DNA from: Paenibacillus pectinilyticus
Lineage (GTDB): Bacteria; Bacillota; Bacilli; Paenibacillales; NBRC-103111
NCBI RefSeq assembly: GCF_001700435.1
Contig: NZ_LYPC01000014.1
Coordinates: forward strand, 372,001 to 436,000
Reading direction: 5' to 3'
Length of the DNA: 64,000 bases
How positions within the stretch are numbered: position 1 is the first letter of the stretch; every line of letters begins with the position of its first letter. Positions 26,236 through 35,130 of the stretch are shown one piece after another. The notes beneath the pieces are model-generated. The model worked only from the letters and a program-made list of their open reading frames with translations, did not search any database and was not told the DNA's origin. The position numbers were made by a program, and so were the translations under genes.

Positions 26236-27927
26236 ATGAACAAATTCATGGGTCGGCCCGATTTGAAACCAACACTTCCAACGGATACTACATCAGGTTT
26301 GAATAAAATAGTCATGACGACTGCGAATTATGGAAATCAACAAATGATCATGGAAAAGGATGTTCCCATTACAATGCGGGATGGGATTACAATTTACGTT
26401 AATGTATTTCGTCCAGATAAGCCTGGGAAGTTTCCTGCGGTAATGAGTTTGGATCCCTATAATAAAGATGGACTACCCCCCTATGAGATTTTTCGTACAG
26501 TATGGCCGACGTTAGGAAGTATCGTCACATCGCAGTTTACGCCATTTGAGTCACCTGATCCCGGTTTTTGGGTGCCAAACGACTATGTTATGGTCAAAAT
26601 CGCTACACGAGGGAGTTCAAATTCAGAAGGTGAACTCTATCCTTGGACGAAAGATGAGACCCAAGATTATTATGAAATCATTGAATGGGCCGGCGTCCAA
26701 GATTGGTGCGACGGTAATGTGGGATTAAATGGCGTGTCGTATTTGGCCATGACCCAATGGCGGGTGGCCGCTTTGAATCCGCCTCATCTGAAGGCGATAA
26801 TCCCCTGGGAAGGTACTTCGGATCTGTACCGCGAATGGTACTTTCACGGCGGCATACCGGAAACAGCTTTCACATCATCATTCCAGGAGTTATTAAAAGG
26901 CCGGTGGCCAAATAATAAAATAGAAGATATGATTGCTGCGCAAAACGAGCACCCATTACTCGATGATTATTGGGAGGAAAGAAAGGTTACTTTGTCCGAT
27001 ATCAAGGTGCCCATGTTTGTATGCGCAAGCTGGTCGACCCAAGGCTTGCATTGTCGTGGTACGTTCGAAGGTTTCAATGAGGCATCATCCAAAGATAAGT
27101 GGCTGTTGGTCCATGGCCGTAAAGAGTGGGAAACCTATTATTTGCGTGAATCGCTGGAACAGCAGAAAGAGTTTTTCGATTATTTCCTGAAAGGCATTGA
27201 GAATGATTGGATGGAAACACCGCGGGTACGTTACGAGGTCAGAGAAAAATTCTATAAGGGGCATATTCGCACCGCGAATGAATGGCCGCTAGCCCATACA
27301 ACCTATGCTGAATATTACTTGAATGGCGAAGAAATGTCCCTGCAACCACTTGCTGTTCAGAATGAAACCAGACTTACCTATAATGCCGAGCCTGGGCAGA
27401 TAGATAATAGTGATGTGAGGTTTAAATTTACTGCTAACGAAGACATCGAGCTTACTGGAAATATGAAGCTTAAGCTCTGGGTTTCTGCCGACGATGCGGA
27501 TGATATGGATCTATTTATCGGCATTAAGAAGTTCGACAGACACGATAATGAAGTGTTGCTTCCAGGCTTTAACCATATTGAAAACGGCCAGGTGGCCCAA
27601 GGATGGCTGAGGGTTTCCCATAGAGAGTTGGATACGGAGAAATCCACGCCATATCAGCCGGTACTTAAGCACAAGAGATTATTGAAGCTTGATCAAGGTG
27701 AGATTGTGCCAGTGGAAATTGAAATATTACCTTCAAGTATCCTCTTGAAAAGTGGAGAAAGCTTGGTGCTGGTCATAAAAGGCAGCGAGGTCATTGACGA
27801 AAAAACCTCTGTTGGTGGTTCAAGAGGCTATGGGCACAAGGAAACGGTGAACAAAGGAACTCACTCTATTTATGTCGGCGGGAAGTATGATTCACTCCTC
27901 TTGCTTCCGATTGTTAAAAATAATTAA
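26236..27927 (+). CDS. CocE/NonD-family (peptidase S15-like) acyl hydrolase
   Basis: The 563-residue protein has an alpha/beta-hydrolase domain with nucleophile Ser168 in GLNGVSYLAM and a late His in LVHGRKEW, then a jelly-roll PepX C-terminal domain (~350-560). S15/CocE enzymes hydrolyse esters or X-Pro peptides; CocE-like members act on acyl esters. There is no signal peptide. ATG 26236 follows GGGGAG with 9-base spacing. Its divergent LysR neighbour and the thiolase pair nearby suggest an acyl-group pathway, possibly using groups removed from decorated polysaccharides (inference). Confidence 0.85.
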   Translation: MNKFMGRPDLKPTLPTDTTSGLNKIVMTTANYGNQQMIMEKDVPITMRDGITIYVNVFRPDKPGKFPAVMSLDPYNKDGLPPYEIFRTVWPTLGSIVTSQFTPFESPDPGFWVPNDYVMVKIATRGSSNSEGELYPWTKDETQDYYEIIEWAGVQDWCDGNVGLNGVSYLAMTQWRVAALNPPHLKAIIPWEGTSDLYREWYFHGGIPETAFTSSFQELLKGRWPNNKIEDMIAAQNEHPLLDDYWEERKVTLSDIKVPMFVCASWSTQGLHCRGTFEGFNEASSKDKWLLVHGRKEWETYYLRESLEQQKEFFDYFLKGIENDWMETPRVRYEVREKFYKGHIRTANEWPLAHTTYAEYYLNGEEMSLQPLAVQNETRLTYNAEPGQIDNSDVRFKFTANEDIELTGNMKLKLWVSADDADDMDLFIGIKKFDRHDNEVLLPGFNHIENGQVAQGWLRVSHRELDTEKSTPYQPVLKHKRLLKLDQGEIVPVEIEILPSSILLKSGESLVLVIKGSEVIDEKTSVGGSRGYGHKETVNKGTHSIYVGGKYDSLLLLPIVKNN

Positions 27928-27959
27928 TAGTACGTAAAGAGGAACTCTTCCTAACGAAA

Positions 27960-27992
27960 GGCCATTTCCGCTTTTAAGTGGAATGGTCTTTT
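27960..27992 (+). terminator. terminator after the CocE-like gene
   Basis: A GGCCATT...AATGGTC stem, extended by CCGC/GTGG with two G-T pairs, is followed by TTTT. Confidence 0.65.
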
Positions 27993-27994
27993 CG

Positions 27995-28000
27995 TATAAT
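27995..28000 (+). promoter_or_regulatory. -10 box of the 28039 two-component operon
   Basis: A perfect TATAAT lies 39 bases before the kinase start, right after the previous terminator. The -35 position (TTTTAA at 17 bases) is weak and lies inside the terminator loop. Confidence 0.4.
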
Positions 28001-28038
28001 AGTGAGACCTCTTATACCTACAAAGGAGTGCTGCTTCC

Positions 28039-29784
28039 ATGCAAAAAAAGTATTTATGGCTGAACTCCTTGCGGACAAAGCTTTTCTCTGGGTTGTTATT
28101 CACGATAGTTCCTCTGATCATCGTTCTGTTGGTTATTAATCACTACTCGGCCCAAGTGGTTCGTAATCAAGTGGCTCAGTCCAATAAAAACTTAATGAGC
28201 TTGTATATGGGTCAGATTGACCGAAGTTTGCAGGAAGTGGACAATTATTTGATCAATTTATCACAAACTAACCTAGATTTGCTTGATTTCGATACGGATA
28301 AACTTGCAAATGAAAATAACTATACGAAAGCGAAGCTTCGGTTATTTCAATTGATTAAGGATGATGTCAGCTATTACAAGGGAATCGATTCTTTTTTTAT
28401 ATATTCGGGTCGAAATAAAGAGCTGCTTATGACGCAAGGTTTTGGAAATGGGTTTGGGGAGCGCGAGCAGGTTGCAAATGAAATTAATCGGATGCTGCAG
28501 GATCGTTCGGTGACTCCAAATGTGTATCGATGGTATACGTGGCAATCGGAAGGAAATCATTATTTATACCACGTTATTAAATCCGGAAATGTATATGTTG
28601 GGGCATGGGTTGATGCAAAGAAGCTTATGATTCCTCTTCAACTCATTAATCTCGGATCAAACGGTGCTGCGCTTTTAACCTCGGATCAACTAGCGCCCAT
28701 GAGTCATGAGGATTTAATCACTCAAAAAGGTATTCGATTAGCCCTAACCCCAAAAACGTACACGATATCTGGCACGAAAGAGGATTATTTAGTTATGGGG
28801 GAACCGTCACAGAAAGGAAACTTTTACTTATTCACATTAATCCCCGAGGTAGTTGCATTGGAGAACTTACCTTACCTTCAACGTATTTCTTCCATTGTAT
28901 CGATTGGTGCTATCGTTTTTTTGCTATTGTTCGTTATTTACATGCGAAAAGTGTTTTTACTTCCGATCAATCGAATCATTTTAGCTATGAGAAAATTAGG
29001 GGAAGGTCGTTGGAATTCGCAAATCGAGCATTACCCGACATCGACCGAGTTTGGTATCATGAATGAAACCTATAACCGAATGATAACTGAGATTCAATAT
29101 CTGAAAATTAATGTTTATGAAGAGAAATTAATGCATCAGCATGCTGAACTTAAACAGCTACAGTTACAAATCAATCCTCACTTTTTTCTGAATTCGCTGA
29201 ATATCATCTACAACTTAGCAACGGTCAAGGATTTTAAATTAATACATGAGATGACCAAATGTCTTGTTACTTACTTTCGGTTTATGTTCCGCAGTAATTC
29301 CTACGTGGTCACACTCAAGGAGGAGCTGCTCCACACTCAAAATTATCTGCGGATTCAAGAACTGCGATTTCCAGGAGTTTTAACGTATCAAATCGAAGCA
29401 CCTGATGCCGTTCTTTCATTACAGATTCCTCCTCTGGTTATTCAGACGATGGTGGAGAATACCATTAAACATGCTGTTAATTTGGATGAACGGATTCAAA
29501 TCGATATCCGAGTGCATACGGACGAAGATGAACAACAGGAGTGGGTTGTTATTCATATCGAGGATACAGGTCCAGGCTTTCCGGAGCCAATTCTTGAATT
29601 ATTGAAGGGGAATATGGATTTGGCAAGTGAAGAAGGAGAGCACATTGGTATCTGGAACGTCAAACGCAGACTACACTTGTTGTATGCCAATAAAGCGACT
29701 ATTGATTTTTATAATGAAACTGATAAAGGCGCGTGTGTGCGAATCCGTATTCCGGCAGATACGCCACTAACAGGAGGTGTGTAA
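28039..29784 (+). CDS. YesM-type sensor histidine kinase
   Basis: The 581-residue protein has membrane segments at ~15-35 and ~290-312 around an extracytoplasmic sensor of about 250 residues, then HAMP, His381 in LQINPHFFLNS, and the HATPase boxes MVENTIKHAV, EDTGPGF and IGIWNV. It senses an extracellular ligand and signals to the regulator downstream. ATG 28039 follows AAAGGAG with 11-12 bases spacing. The regulator begins one base after its stop. It belongs with the transporter at 31544 and controls it by position. Confidence 0.92.
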   Translation: MQKKYLWLNSLRTKLFSGLLFTIVPLIIVLLVINHYSAQVVRNQVAQSNKNLMSLYMGQIDRSLQEVDNYLINLSQTNLDLLDFDTDKLANENNYTKAKLRLFQLIKDDVSYYKGIDSFFIYSGRNKELLMTQGFGNGFGEREQVANEINRMLQDRSVTPNVYRWYTWQSEGNHYLYHVIKSGNVYVGAWVDAKKLMIPLQLINLGSNGAALLTSDQLAPMSHEDLITQKGIRLALTPKTYTISGTKEDYLVMGEPSQKGNFYLFTLIPEVVALENLPYLQRISSIVSIGAIVFLLLFVIYMRKVFLLPINRIILAMRKLGEGRWNSQIEHYPTSTEFGIMNETYNRMITEIQYLKINVYEEKLMHQHAELKQLQLQINPHFFLNSLNIIYNLATVKDFKLIHEMTKCLVTYFRFMFRSNSYVVTLKEELLHTQNYLRIQELRFPGVLTYQIEAPDAVLSLQIPPLVIQTMVENTIKHAVNLDERIQIDIRVHTDEDEQQEWVVIHIEDTGPGFPEPILELLKGNMDLASEEGEHIGIWNVKRRLHLLYANKATIDFYNETDKGACVRIRIPADTPLTGGV

Positions 29785-29785
29785 A

Positions 29786-31396
29786 ATGATTCATGTGTTA
29801 ATCGTCGACGACGAAGTACACGCTGTGAGGGGATTACAGGCCGGCGTTGAATGGGACAAGCTTAATATCTCTACCGTTTATACAGCACACAGTATGAAGC
29901 AGGCGCAGGAGATTTATGCAAACAACCCGGTTCATGTGATGATCTGTGATATTGAAATGCCGCATGGCTCCGGCATAGATTTACTGGGCTGGGTAAGAGA
30001 ACATTACTCTAGCACAGAGACGATATTTTTAACGTGTCACTCGGATTTTTCGTATGCGAAGCGAGCGATCCAGTTGGACAGCTTCGAGTACTTATTGAAG
30101 CCTGTGGATTACGAGGAACTTGAAGATGTGATTCTGAAGGTTATGGTCAAAATAAAAAAAGACAAGGAGCTTCTTTCTTTCGAAGAAACTTATAAGCATT
30201 ACTACCAGCTATGGGAATCTCATCAGCCATTGATGAAAGAACGTTTTTGGCAGGATTTGATCCAACAATCGATTCCTTCTACCCCGGAGAAAATATCGGA
30301 GTATTTACAAAAGTATCAGTTATTGTCTATGGATACCATGCGCTTTGTACTGATATTGATTCGTGTTAGGCGTTGGTATAAGAATCTAAATCAGCGAGAT
30401 GAGCGAATTATGGAATATGCTTTGAAGAATGCTGCGGAAGAGAAGATTACACGAAATAATCCGCATACAGCGATCATCTCTCCGGATAATGGAAGTTTAC
30501 TCATCATGGTTCCCTACGAGCGCCAACATCACATGCAGGAGCTTCGGCGAGTAAGCGAAGAATACATTCAATCGTGTAATCAATACTTTTACTGTGATCT
30601 GTGCTGTTACATCAGTGAACCGGCCTCTCTTCATGAAGTCGTACCCATGCTGAAAAGGCTGAACGATTTGGACAGAAATAATGTCTCTGTGTTTAATGAA
30701 ACCATTTTGCTCTGGAATATGAAAAAATCGGAGTCCGTGGTTGAGCTTCCGTCACTGAATGATTGGGCAGAGTGGATGAAGCAAGGGTCTAAGGATAGGA
30801 TATTAACGGAAGTTAAGTTATTATTCCAGTCGTTAAGAGAGAGCAAAGAAGGGATAAACGCGCCGTATTTGCACAGCTTCTATCAGAATTTTCTCCAAAT
30901 GCTTTTCTTTGTTCTTCAGATAAAGGGATTACCTGCGAATAAGGTGTTTGCAGCTAATCTACTCACGGAAAAGCCTGAATTAGTATTGCGATCGATAACA
31001 GCATTGGAAGACTGGGTGCAATACGTAATCGAAGTGGCTATGAACCAGATCCATTCAACAGAAGGGAGCATGTCAGTTGTAGAAAAGGTGAAACAATACG
31101 TTACGGCTCATATCTCTGTATCGGAATTGTCAAGGGAAGTTATCGCTGCGCACGTATTTTTAAACCCTGATTATTTGACAAGGGTGTTCAAAAAGGAAAC
31201 GGGCATATCCATTTCCGACTATTTGCAGCAGCAGCGGATTCAGTATGCCAAAAATTTGCTTGTGAGTTCGGATAAATCCGTTTTAGATGTAGCGCTATTA
31301 GCGGGTTATTCGAATGTTTCTTACTTTTCAACGCACTTCAAAAAAGCTGTCAATATGAATCCCAATGAATATAGAAAGCAGTTTGATAAAAAATAG
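29786..31396 (+). CDS. YesN-type AraC-family response regulator
   Basis: The 536-residue protein has a receiver with Asp55 (VMICDIEMPHGSG), Asp pair in IVDDE, Thr in FLTC and Lys in YLLKPVDY, a ~300-residue linker, and a C-terminal AraC domain (EVIAAHVFLNPDYLTRVFK; DVALLAGYSNVSYFSTHFK). It is read from ATG 29786, 8 bases after AGGAGG; the in-frame GTG at 29777 lies in the ribosome site. It likely activates the transporter operon at 31544 and may bind other promoters further on. Confidence 0.92.
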   Translation: MIHVLIVDDEVHAVRGLQAGVEWDKLNISTVYTAHSMKQAQEIYANNPVHVMICDIEMPHGSGIDLLGWVREHYSSTETIFLTCHSDFSYAKRAIQLDSFEYLLKPVDYEELEDVILKVMVKIKKDKELLSFEETYKHYYQLWESHQPLMKERFWQDLIQQSIPSTPEKISEYLQKYQLLSMDTMRFVLILIRVRRWYKNLNQRDERIMEYALKNAAEEKITRNNPHTAIISPDNGSLLIMVPYERQHHMQELRRVSEEYIQSCNQYFYCDLCCYISEPASLHEVVPMLKRLNDLDRNNVSVFNETILLWNMKKSESVVELPSLNDWAEWMKQGSKDRILTEVKLLFQSLRESKEGINAPYLHSFYQNFLQMLFFVLQIKGLPANKVFAANLLTEKPELVLRSITALEDWVQYVIEVAMNQIHSTEGSMSVVEKVKQYVTAHISVSELSREVIAAHVFLNPDYLTRVFKKETGISISDYLQQQRIQYAKNLLVSSDKSVLDVALLAGYSNVSYFSTHFKKAVNMNPNEYRKQFDKK

Positions 31397-31440
31397 AAAG
31401 ACTCCACCAACAAGTGTAACTAGTGTGGAGTCTTTTTTTT
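31397..31440 (+). terminator. terminator after the second YesM/YesN operon
   Basis: AAAGACTCCAC and GTGTGGAGTCTTT form an 8-11 bp stem, followed by a run of T. This is a strong intrinsic terminator. Confidence 0.85.
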
Positions 31441-31502
31441 GGATAATGTCGGAAAAACTAAAGTATAAAGTCGTATTCGTGGAGAGAAGCCTGGTTAAAC
31501 TT

Positions 31503-31515
31503 CTTCTATACTAAA
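31503..31515 (+). promoter_or_regulatory. -10 region upstream of the 31544 transporter operon
   Basis: TATACT (31507-31512) lies in the 13-base stretch shared with 14103-14115. GTCG occurs at 31448 and 31470, 22 bp apart, with the second copy 37 bases from the -10, the same geometry as the four-copy promoter module. Confidence 0.4.
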
Positions 31516-31543
31516 GCTATCAAGAGAAGGAGTTGACATAGGG

Positions 31544-32521
31544 ATGGACACCAAAGCAGAAGTTTTATACGAAAGCGCAAAGGCTATAAGTAAGCCAGGT
31601 ACACTGCGTAAGTCAGTGAAAACGTTTAAACGCTACCGCGCGCTATTTCTAATGATCTTGCCGGGCATGCTTTATTTGATCATTAACAATTATCTCCCAA
31701 TGTTCGGGGTCATCATCGCATTTAAAAATATCAATTACCGCAAGGGGATATTGGGAAGTGATTGGGCAGGTCTCAAAAATTTCGAATATTTGTTTAAAAC
31801 GTCGGATGCCTGGGTCATTACTCGAAATACGGTGTTATACAATGGTTTTTTCATTGTCATCAATCTGGCGTTGGCTGTCGCAGTCGCCATTATGCTTAAT
31901 GAAGTGAGAAACCGCTTTATGTCCCGTTTCTACCAGAGTGTTATTCTATTACCTTATCTAATCTCTATGGTTATTGTCGGATATTTGGCGCTTGCCATGT
32001 TGAATGTGGAGAATGGATTCATTAATCATCATATTTTACCGCTGTTTGGCGTAGATCCCATCTCATGGTATTCGGAATCGAAGTACTGGCCTTTTATTCT
32101 AACACTAATTAATATTTGGAAAAATGTGGGCTACTTATGCATTATTTTCTTAGCGGCCATCGTCGGAATCGATCACGAGTATTATGAAGCAGCTACGTTG
32201 GACGGTGCGAACAAATGGCAGCAAATTCGCACGATTACACTGCCGCTCTTAGCCCCGGCAATTACTATCATGGCCTTGTTGAGCATCGGTCGTATCTTTT
32301 ATTCAGATTTCGGTTTGTTCTATCAGGTACCGCTTAATTCTGGTCCGTTACAGTCAACAACGGATGTTATCGATACCTACGTATACCGTGGGCTAATGAC
32401 GCTTGGGGACATAGGAATGTCTTCAGCCGCGGGATTATACCAGTCTGTCGTGGGATTCATACTCGTTCTTATATCTAACTTTATCATTCGCCGCAAAAGC
32501 CCGGATCAAGCTTTATTCTAA
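31544..32521 (+). CDS. ABC transporter permease, LplB-type
   Basis: The 325-residue membrane protein has a ~25-residue cytoplasmic head, about six membrane segments and the EAA loop YEAATLDGANKWQQIRTITLP. It pairs with the next gene for oligosaccharide import and lacks a nearby ATPase. ATG 31544 lies a few bases after GGAG and AGGG. It follows the second YesM/YesN pair, which probably activates it. Confidence 0.9.
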   Translation: MDTKAEVLYESAKAISKPGTLRKSVKTFKRYRALFLMILPGMLYLIINNYLPMFGVIIAFKNINYRKGILGSDWAGLKNFEYLFKTSDAWVITRNTVLYNGFFIVINLALAVAVAIMLNEVRNRFMSRFYQSVILLPYLISMVIVGYLALAMLNVENGFINHHILPLFGVDPISWYSESKYWPFILTLINIWKNVGYLCIIFLAAIVGIDHEYYEAATLDGANKWQQIRTITLPLLAPAITIMALLSIGRIFYSDFGLFYQVPLNSGPLQSTTDVIDTYVYRGLMTLGDIGMSSAAGLYQSVVGFILVLISNFIIRRKSPDQALF

Positions 32522-32540
32522 AAGAACTGAGGGTGTTTTT

Positions 32541-33422
32541 ATGAAATCGAATCACATGAATCAATATGTGGTCAATCTGATTTTTATTCTTTTGGCTTTG
32601 GCCTGCATCTTTCCGTTTGCTCTGCTTATTATGGGTTCTTTCACAGATCAGAAAGCCATTATCCATGACGGATATTCGCTCTTTCCAAGTGCGTTAAGTT
32701 TGGATGCATACAGATTTATGATGGCAAGCTCAGGAACATTGTTCCGGGCGTACGGAATAACCGTATTTATCACCATTGTCGGAACAGCAGCAGGTCTCGC
32801 AATCGCGACAATGCTTGCTTATCCTTTGTCACGCAGTGATATGCCGCTTCGCAAAGTGTTGTCGTTTCTTGTATTTTTCACAATGCTTTTTAACGGCGGA
32901 CTTGTCTCGACCTATCTGATTTACACCGAAGTTTTTCATATTAAAAATACGATCTGGGCACTCATTATTCCTGGATTGCTCACGAATGGATTTTATATTT
33001 TGCTGATCCGTACATTTTTCAGCACATCGATTCCTCCAGCAATCATTGAATCCGCTTATATTGACGGTGCTTCCGAATTTAAAATCTTTTACAGGATTGT
33101 GCTGCCGCTTTCTTTACCGATCTTGGCTACAATTGGACTGATGCTGGGCATTTCGTATTGGAACGACTGGTTTAATGGGTTAATTTACGTGACCGACAGT
33201 AAGCTCTTCAGTATTCAAAATATGCTGAACCGAATGCTGAGCGATCTTCAATTCCTTCAGCAGAGCAGCATGAACAATGCTTCACAAGCTGCTACGAATG
33301 TCCCAACCGACTCAGTTCGTTTAGCAATAGCCGTTATAGGTATCATACCAATCTTCTGTGCATACCCTTTCTTTCAGAAATTTTTTGTTAAAGGTCTCAC
33401 GCTTGGTGCTGTAAAAGGATAA
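32541..33422 (+). CDS. ABC transporter permease, LplC-type
   Basis: The 293-residue membrane protein has the EAA loop IESAYIDGASEFKIFYRIVLP and the LplC-like tail LTLGAVKG. It lies 19 bases after the first permease and 82 bases before the binding protein, completing a transporter with gene order permease-permease-binding protein, unlike the first locus, where the binding protein leads. Confidence 0.9.
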   Translation: MKSNHMNQYVVNLIFILLALACIFPFALLIMGSFTDQKAIIHDGYSLFPSALSLDAYRFMMASSGTLFRAYGITVFITIVGTAAGLAIATMLAYPLSRSDMPLRKVLSFLVFFTMLFNGGLVSTYLIYTEVFHIKNTIWALIIPGLLTNGFYILLIRTFFSTSIPPAIIESAYIDGASEFKIFYRIVLPLSLPILATIGLMLGISYWNDWFNGLIYVTDSKLFSIQNMLNRMLSDLQFLQQSSMNNASQAATNVPTDSVRLAIAVIGIIPIFCAYPFFQKFFVKGLTLGAVKG

Positions 33423-33504
33423 GGCATGTGGCTATTCTTGAATCTTTGGATTCGATTAGTATAGATTAGACATCATATTTGCATAATTAGGGGGATAACA
33501 AGCT

Positions 33505-35028
33505 ATGGAAAAGAAATGGAAAAAGTTAAGCGGAGTACTTAGTATTGTGCTAGTATCGACGACTCTTCTGTCTGCTTGTGGGAGCAGTGGTAGCGATGAT
33601 GGCAAGAAGACAGCAGCAGCGACAGACAGTAACAAGCCGGCCAATTCCAAGCCTTATGCGCTGACAATGGCGTATCTACAGTTGAACGATATGCCTGATA
33701 CCGATCAGGTGGCAGACGCCATCAGCAAAATTACGAAAGAAAAAATCAATGCGACCGTTAAACTAGTGCCCATCAACGCTTCCGCTTGGGCACAGCAAAC
33801 GAATCTCATGTTGGCAGGAAATGAGAAGCTTGATCTGATGGTTTCTTCCTCCGTCTTTAACTATGGTAGCCAAGTCGCTAAAGGGCAATTGGAGCCATTA
33901 GATGATTTACTGAAGAAATATGGAAAAGGTATTGTTGATACAGTTGGGATGGACGTGATCAATGGCACCAAAATCGATGGTAAGCCATATGCAGTTCCGA
34001 GCATGAAGGATCTTGCCGCCGATTATGGATTGATTATGCGGAAGGATCTAGTTGACAAATACAAGATTGATCTGAGCAAAATCAAAACTTGGGCAGATTT
34101 GGAACCCGTTTTCCAAACGATTAAAGATAACGAGCCAGGAATGGCACCATTGGTTCAGCAAACGAACAGCAATTTGCCTGGAACCAATATGTACAATGGT
34201 ATTGTGGATACGTTAGGAGACAGGCTGGGTGTACTTGCCGATCCGGGGAACAGCACCAAAATCGTGAACCTGTTCGAAACGAAGGAGTTTACAGATGCTA
34301 TTGCCTTAGCTCGTAAATGGTATCAAGCAGGTTATATTATGAAGGATATTGCAACTTCGCAAGAAACGGGCGCTAGTTTGGTGAAAGCAGGTAAGGCTTT
34401 CTCTTACACATCGAACATGAAGCCTGGCTTTGAGGCACAGGAATCGAATTTGACGGGGAAAGAAATGGTTGCTGTTCGTTTGACAAAACCGTTGAAGACG
34501 ACAAGTTATCTTACATCCTTTATGATGTCGATCACCAAAAATAGTGAAGATCCTGAAAGAGCAATGCAATTCATGAATCTCATGTACACGGATAAGGACA
34601 TTGCCAACTTAATCTCACTAGGTATCGAAGGCAAGCACTATGTGAAAAAGTCAGATAACATTATTACGCTTCCGAGCGGGGTCACAAAAAGCGGTTACCA
34701 ATTTAACCAGTGGGAACTCGGCAACAACTTCCTTACCTACATATGGGAAGGCACGGATCCAAAAACTTGGGAATTGATGAAGAAACATAATGATAGTGCG
34801 GTTGCATCGAAAGCAGTTGGCTTTACATTTAACGTAGAACCTGTGAAAACAGAAATCGCTGCCGCAACTAACGTCATCAATCAATATAGAGTTGGACTGG
34901 AAAGTGGTACGTTGGATCCTGCTTTGACTGCAGAATTCAATACGAAGCTTAAAAGTGCTGGCCTTGATAAGATTCTTACTGAGAAACAAAAGCAATTTGA
35001 TACTTGGTCCAAAGCTGCAGGCAAATAA
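33505..35028 (+). CDS. sugar ABC transporter solute-binding lipoprotein
   Basis: The 507-residue protein has a lipobox at Cys25 (LLSAC), a Gly/Ser/Asp linker and a large type 2 binding fold. It captures oligosaccharide for the two permeases just upstream. ATG 33505 follows GGGGG and a 9-10 base spacer. The gap to the GH3 gene holds a hairpin that may limit read-through, so binding protein would outnumber the enzymes. It is not close in sequence to the other two binding proteins here; the ligand is unknown. Confidence 0.9.
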   Translation: MEKKWKKLSGVLSIVLVSTTLLSACGSSGSDDGKKTAAATDSNKPANSKPYALTMAYLQLNDMPDTDQVADAISKITKEKINATVKLVPINASAWAQQTNLMLAGNEKLDLMVSSSVFNYGSQVAKGQLEPLDDLLKKYGKGIVDTVGMDVINGTKIDGKPYAVPSMKDLAADYGLIMRKDLVDKYKIDLSKIKTWADLEPVFQTIKDNEPGMAPLVQQTNSNLPGTNMYNGIVDTLGDRLGVLADPGNSTKIVNLFETKEFTDAIALARKWYQAGYIMKDIATSQETGASLVKAGKAFSYTSNMKPGFEAQESNLTGKEMVAVRLTKPLKTTSYLTSFMMSITKNSEDPERAMQFMNLMYTDKDIANLISLGIEGKHYVKKSDNIITLPSGVTKSGYQFNQWELGNNFLTYIWEGTDPKTWELMKKHNDSAVASKAVGFTFNVEPVKTEIAAATNVINQYRVGLESGTLDPALTAEFNTKLKSAGLDKILTEKQKQFDTWSKAAGK

Positions 35029-35038
35029 GAGTAATCTT

Positions 35039-35072
35039 GAGCCGTACCCTACAATAAAGTAGCGTACGGTTC
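35039..35072 (+). terminator. hairpin between binding protein and GH3
   Basis: GAGCCGTAC pairs with GTACGGTTC (one G-T), with an inner CTAC/GTAG, followed by ATTAATTCTTT. Likely a partial terminator within the operon. Confidence 0.5.
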
Positions 35073-35130
35073 ATTAATTCTTTAACTTCTTGTGGTTGAG
35101 CAGGGCAACATAAAAATTCGGAGGTGCAAG

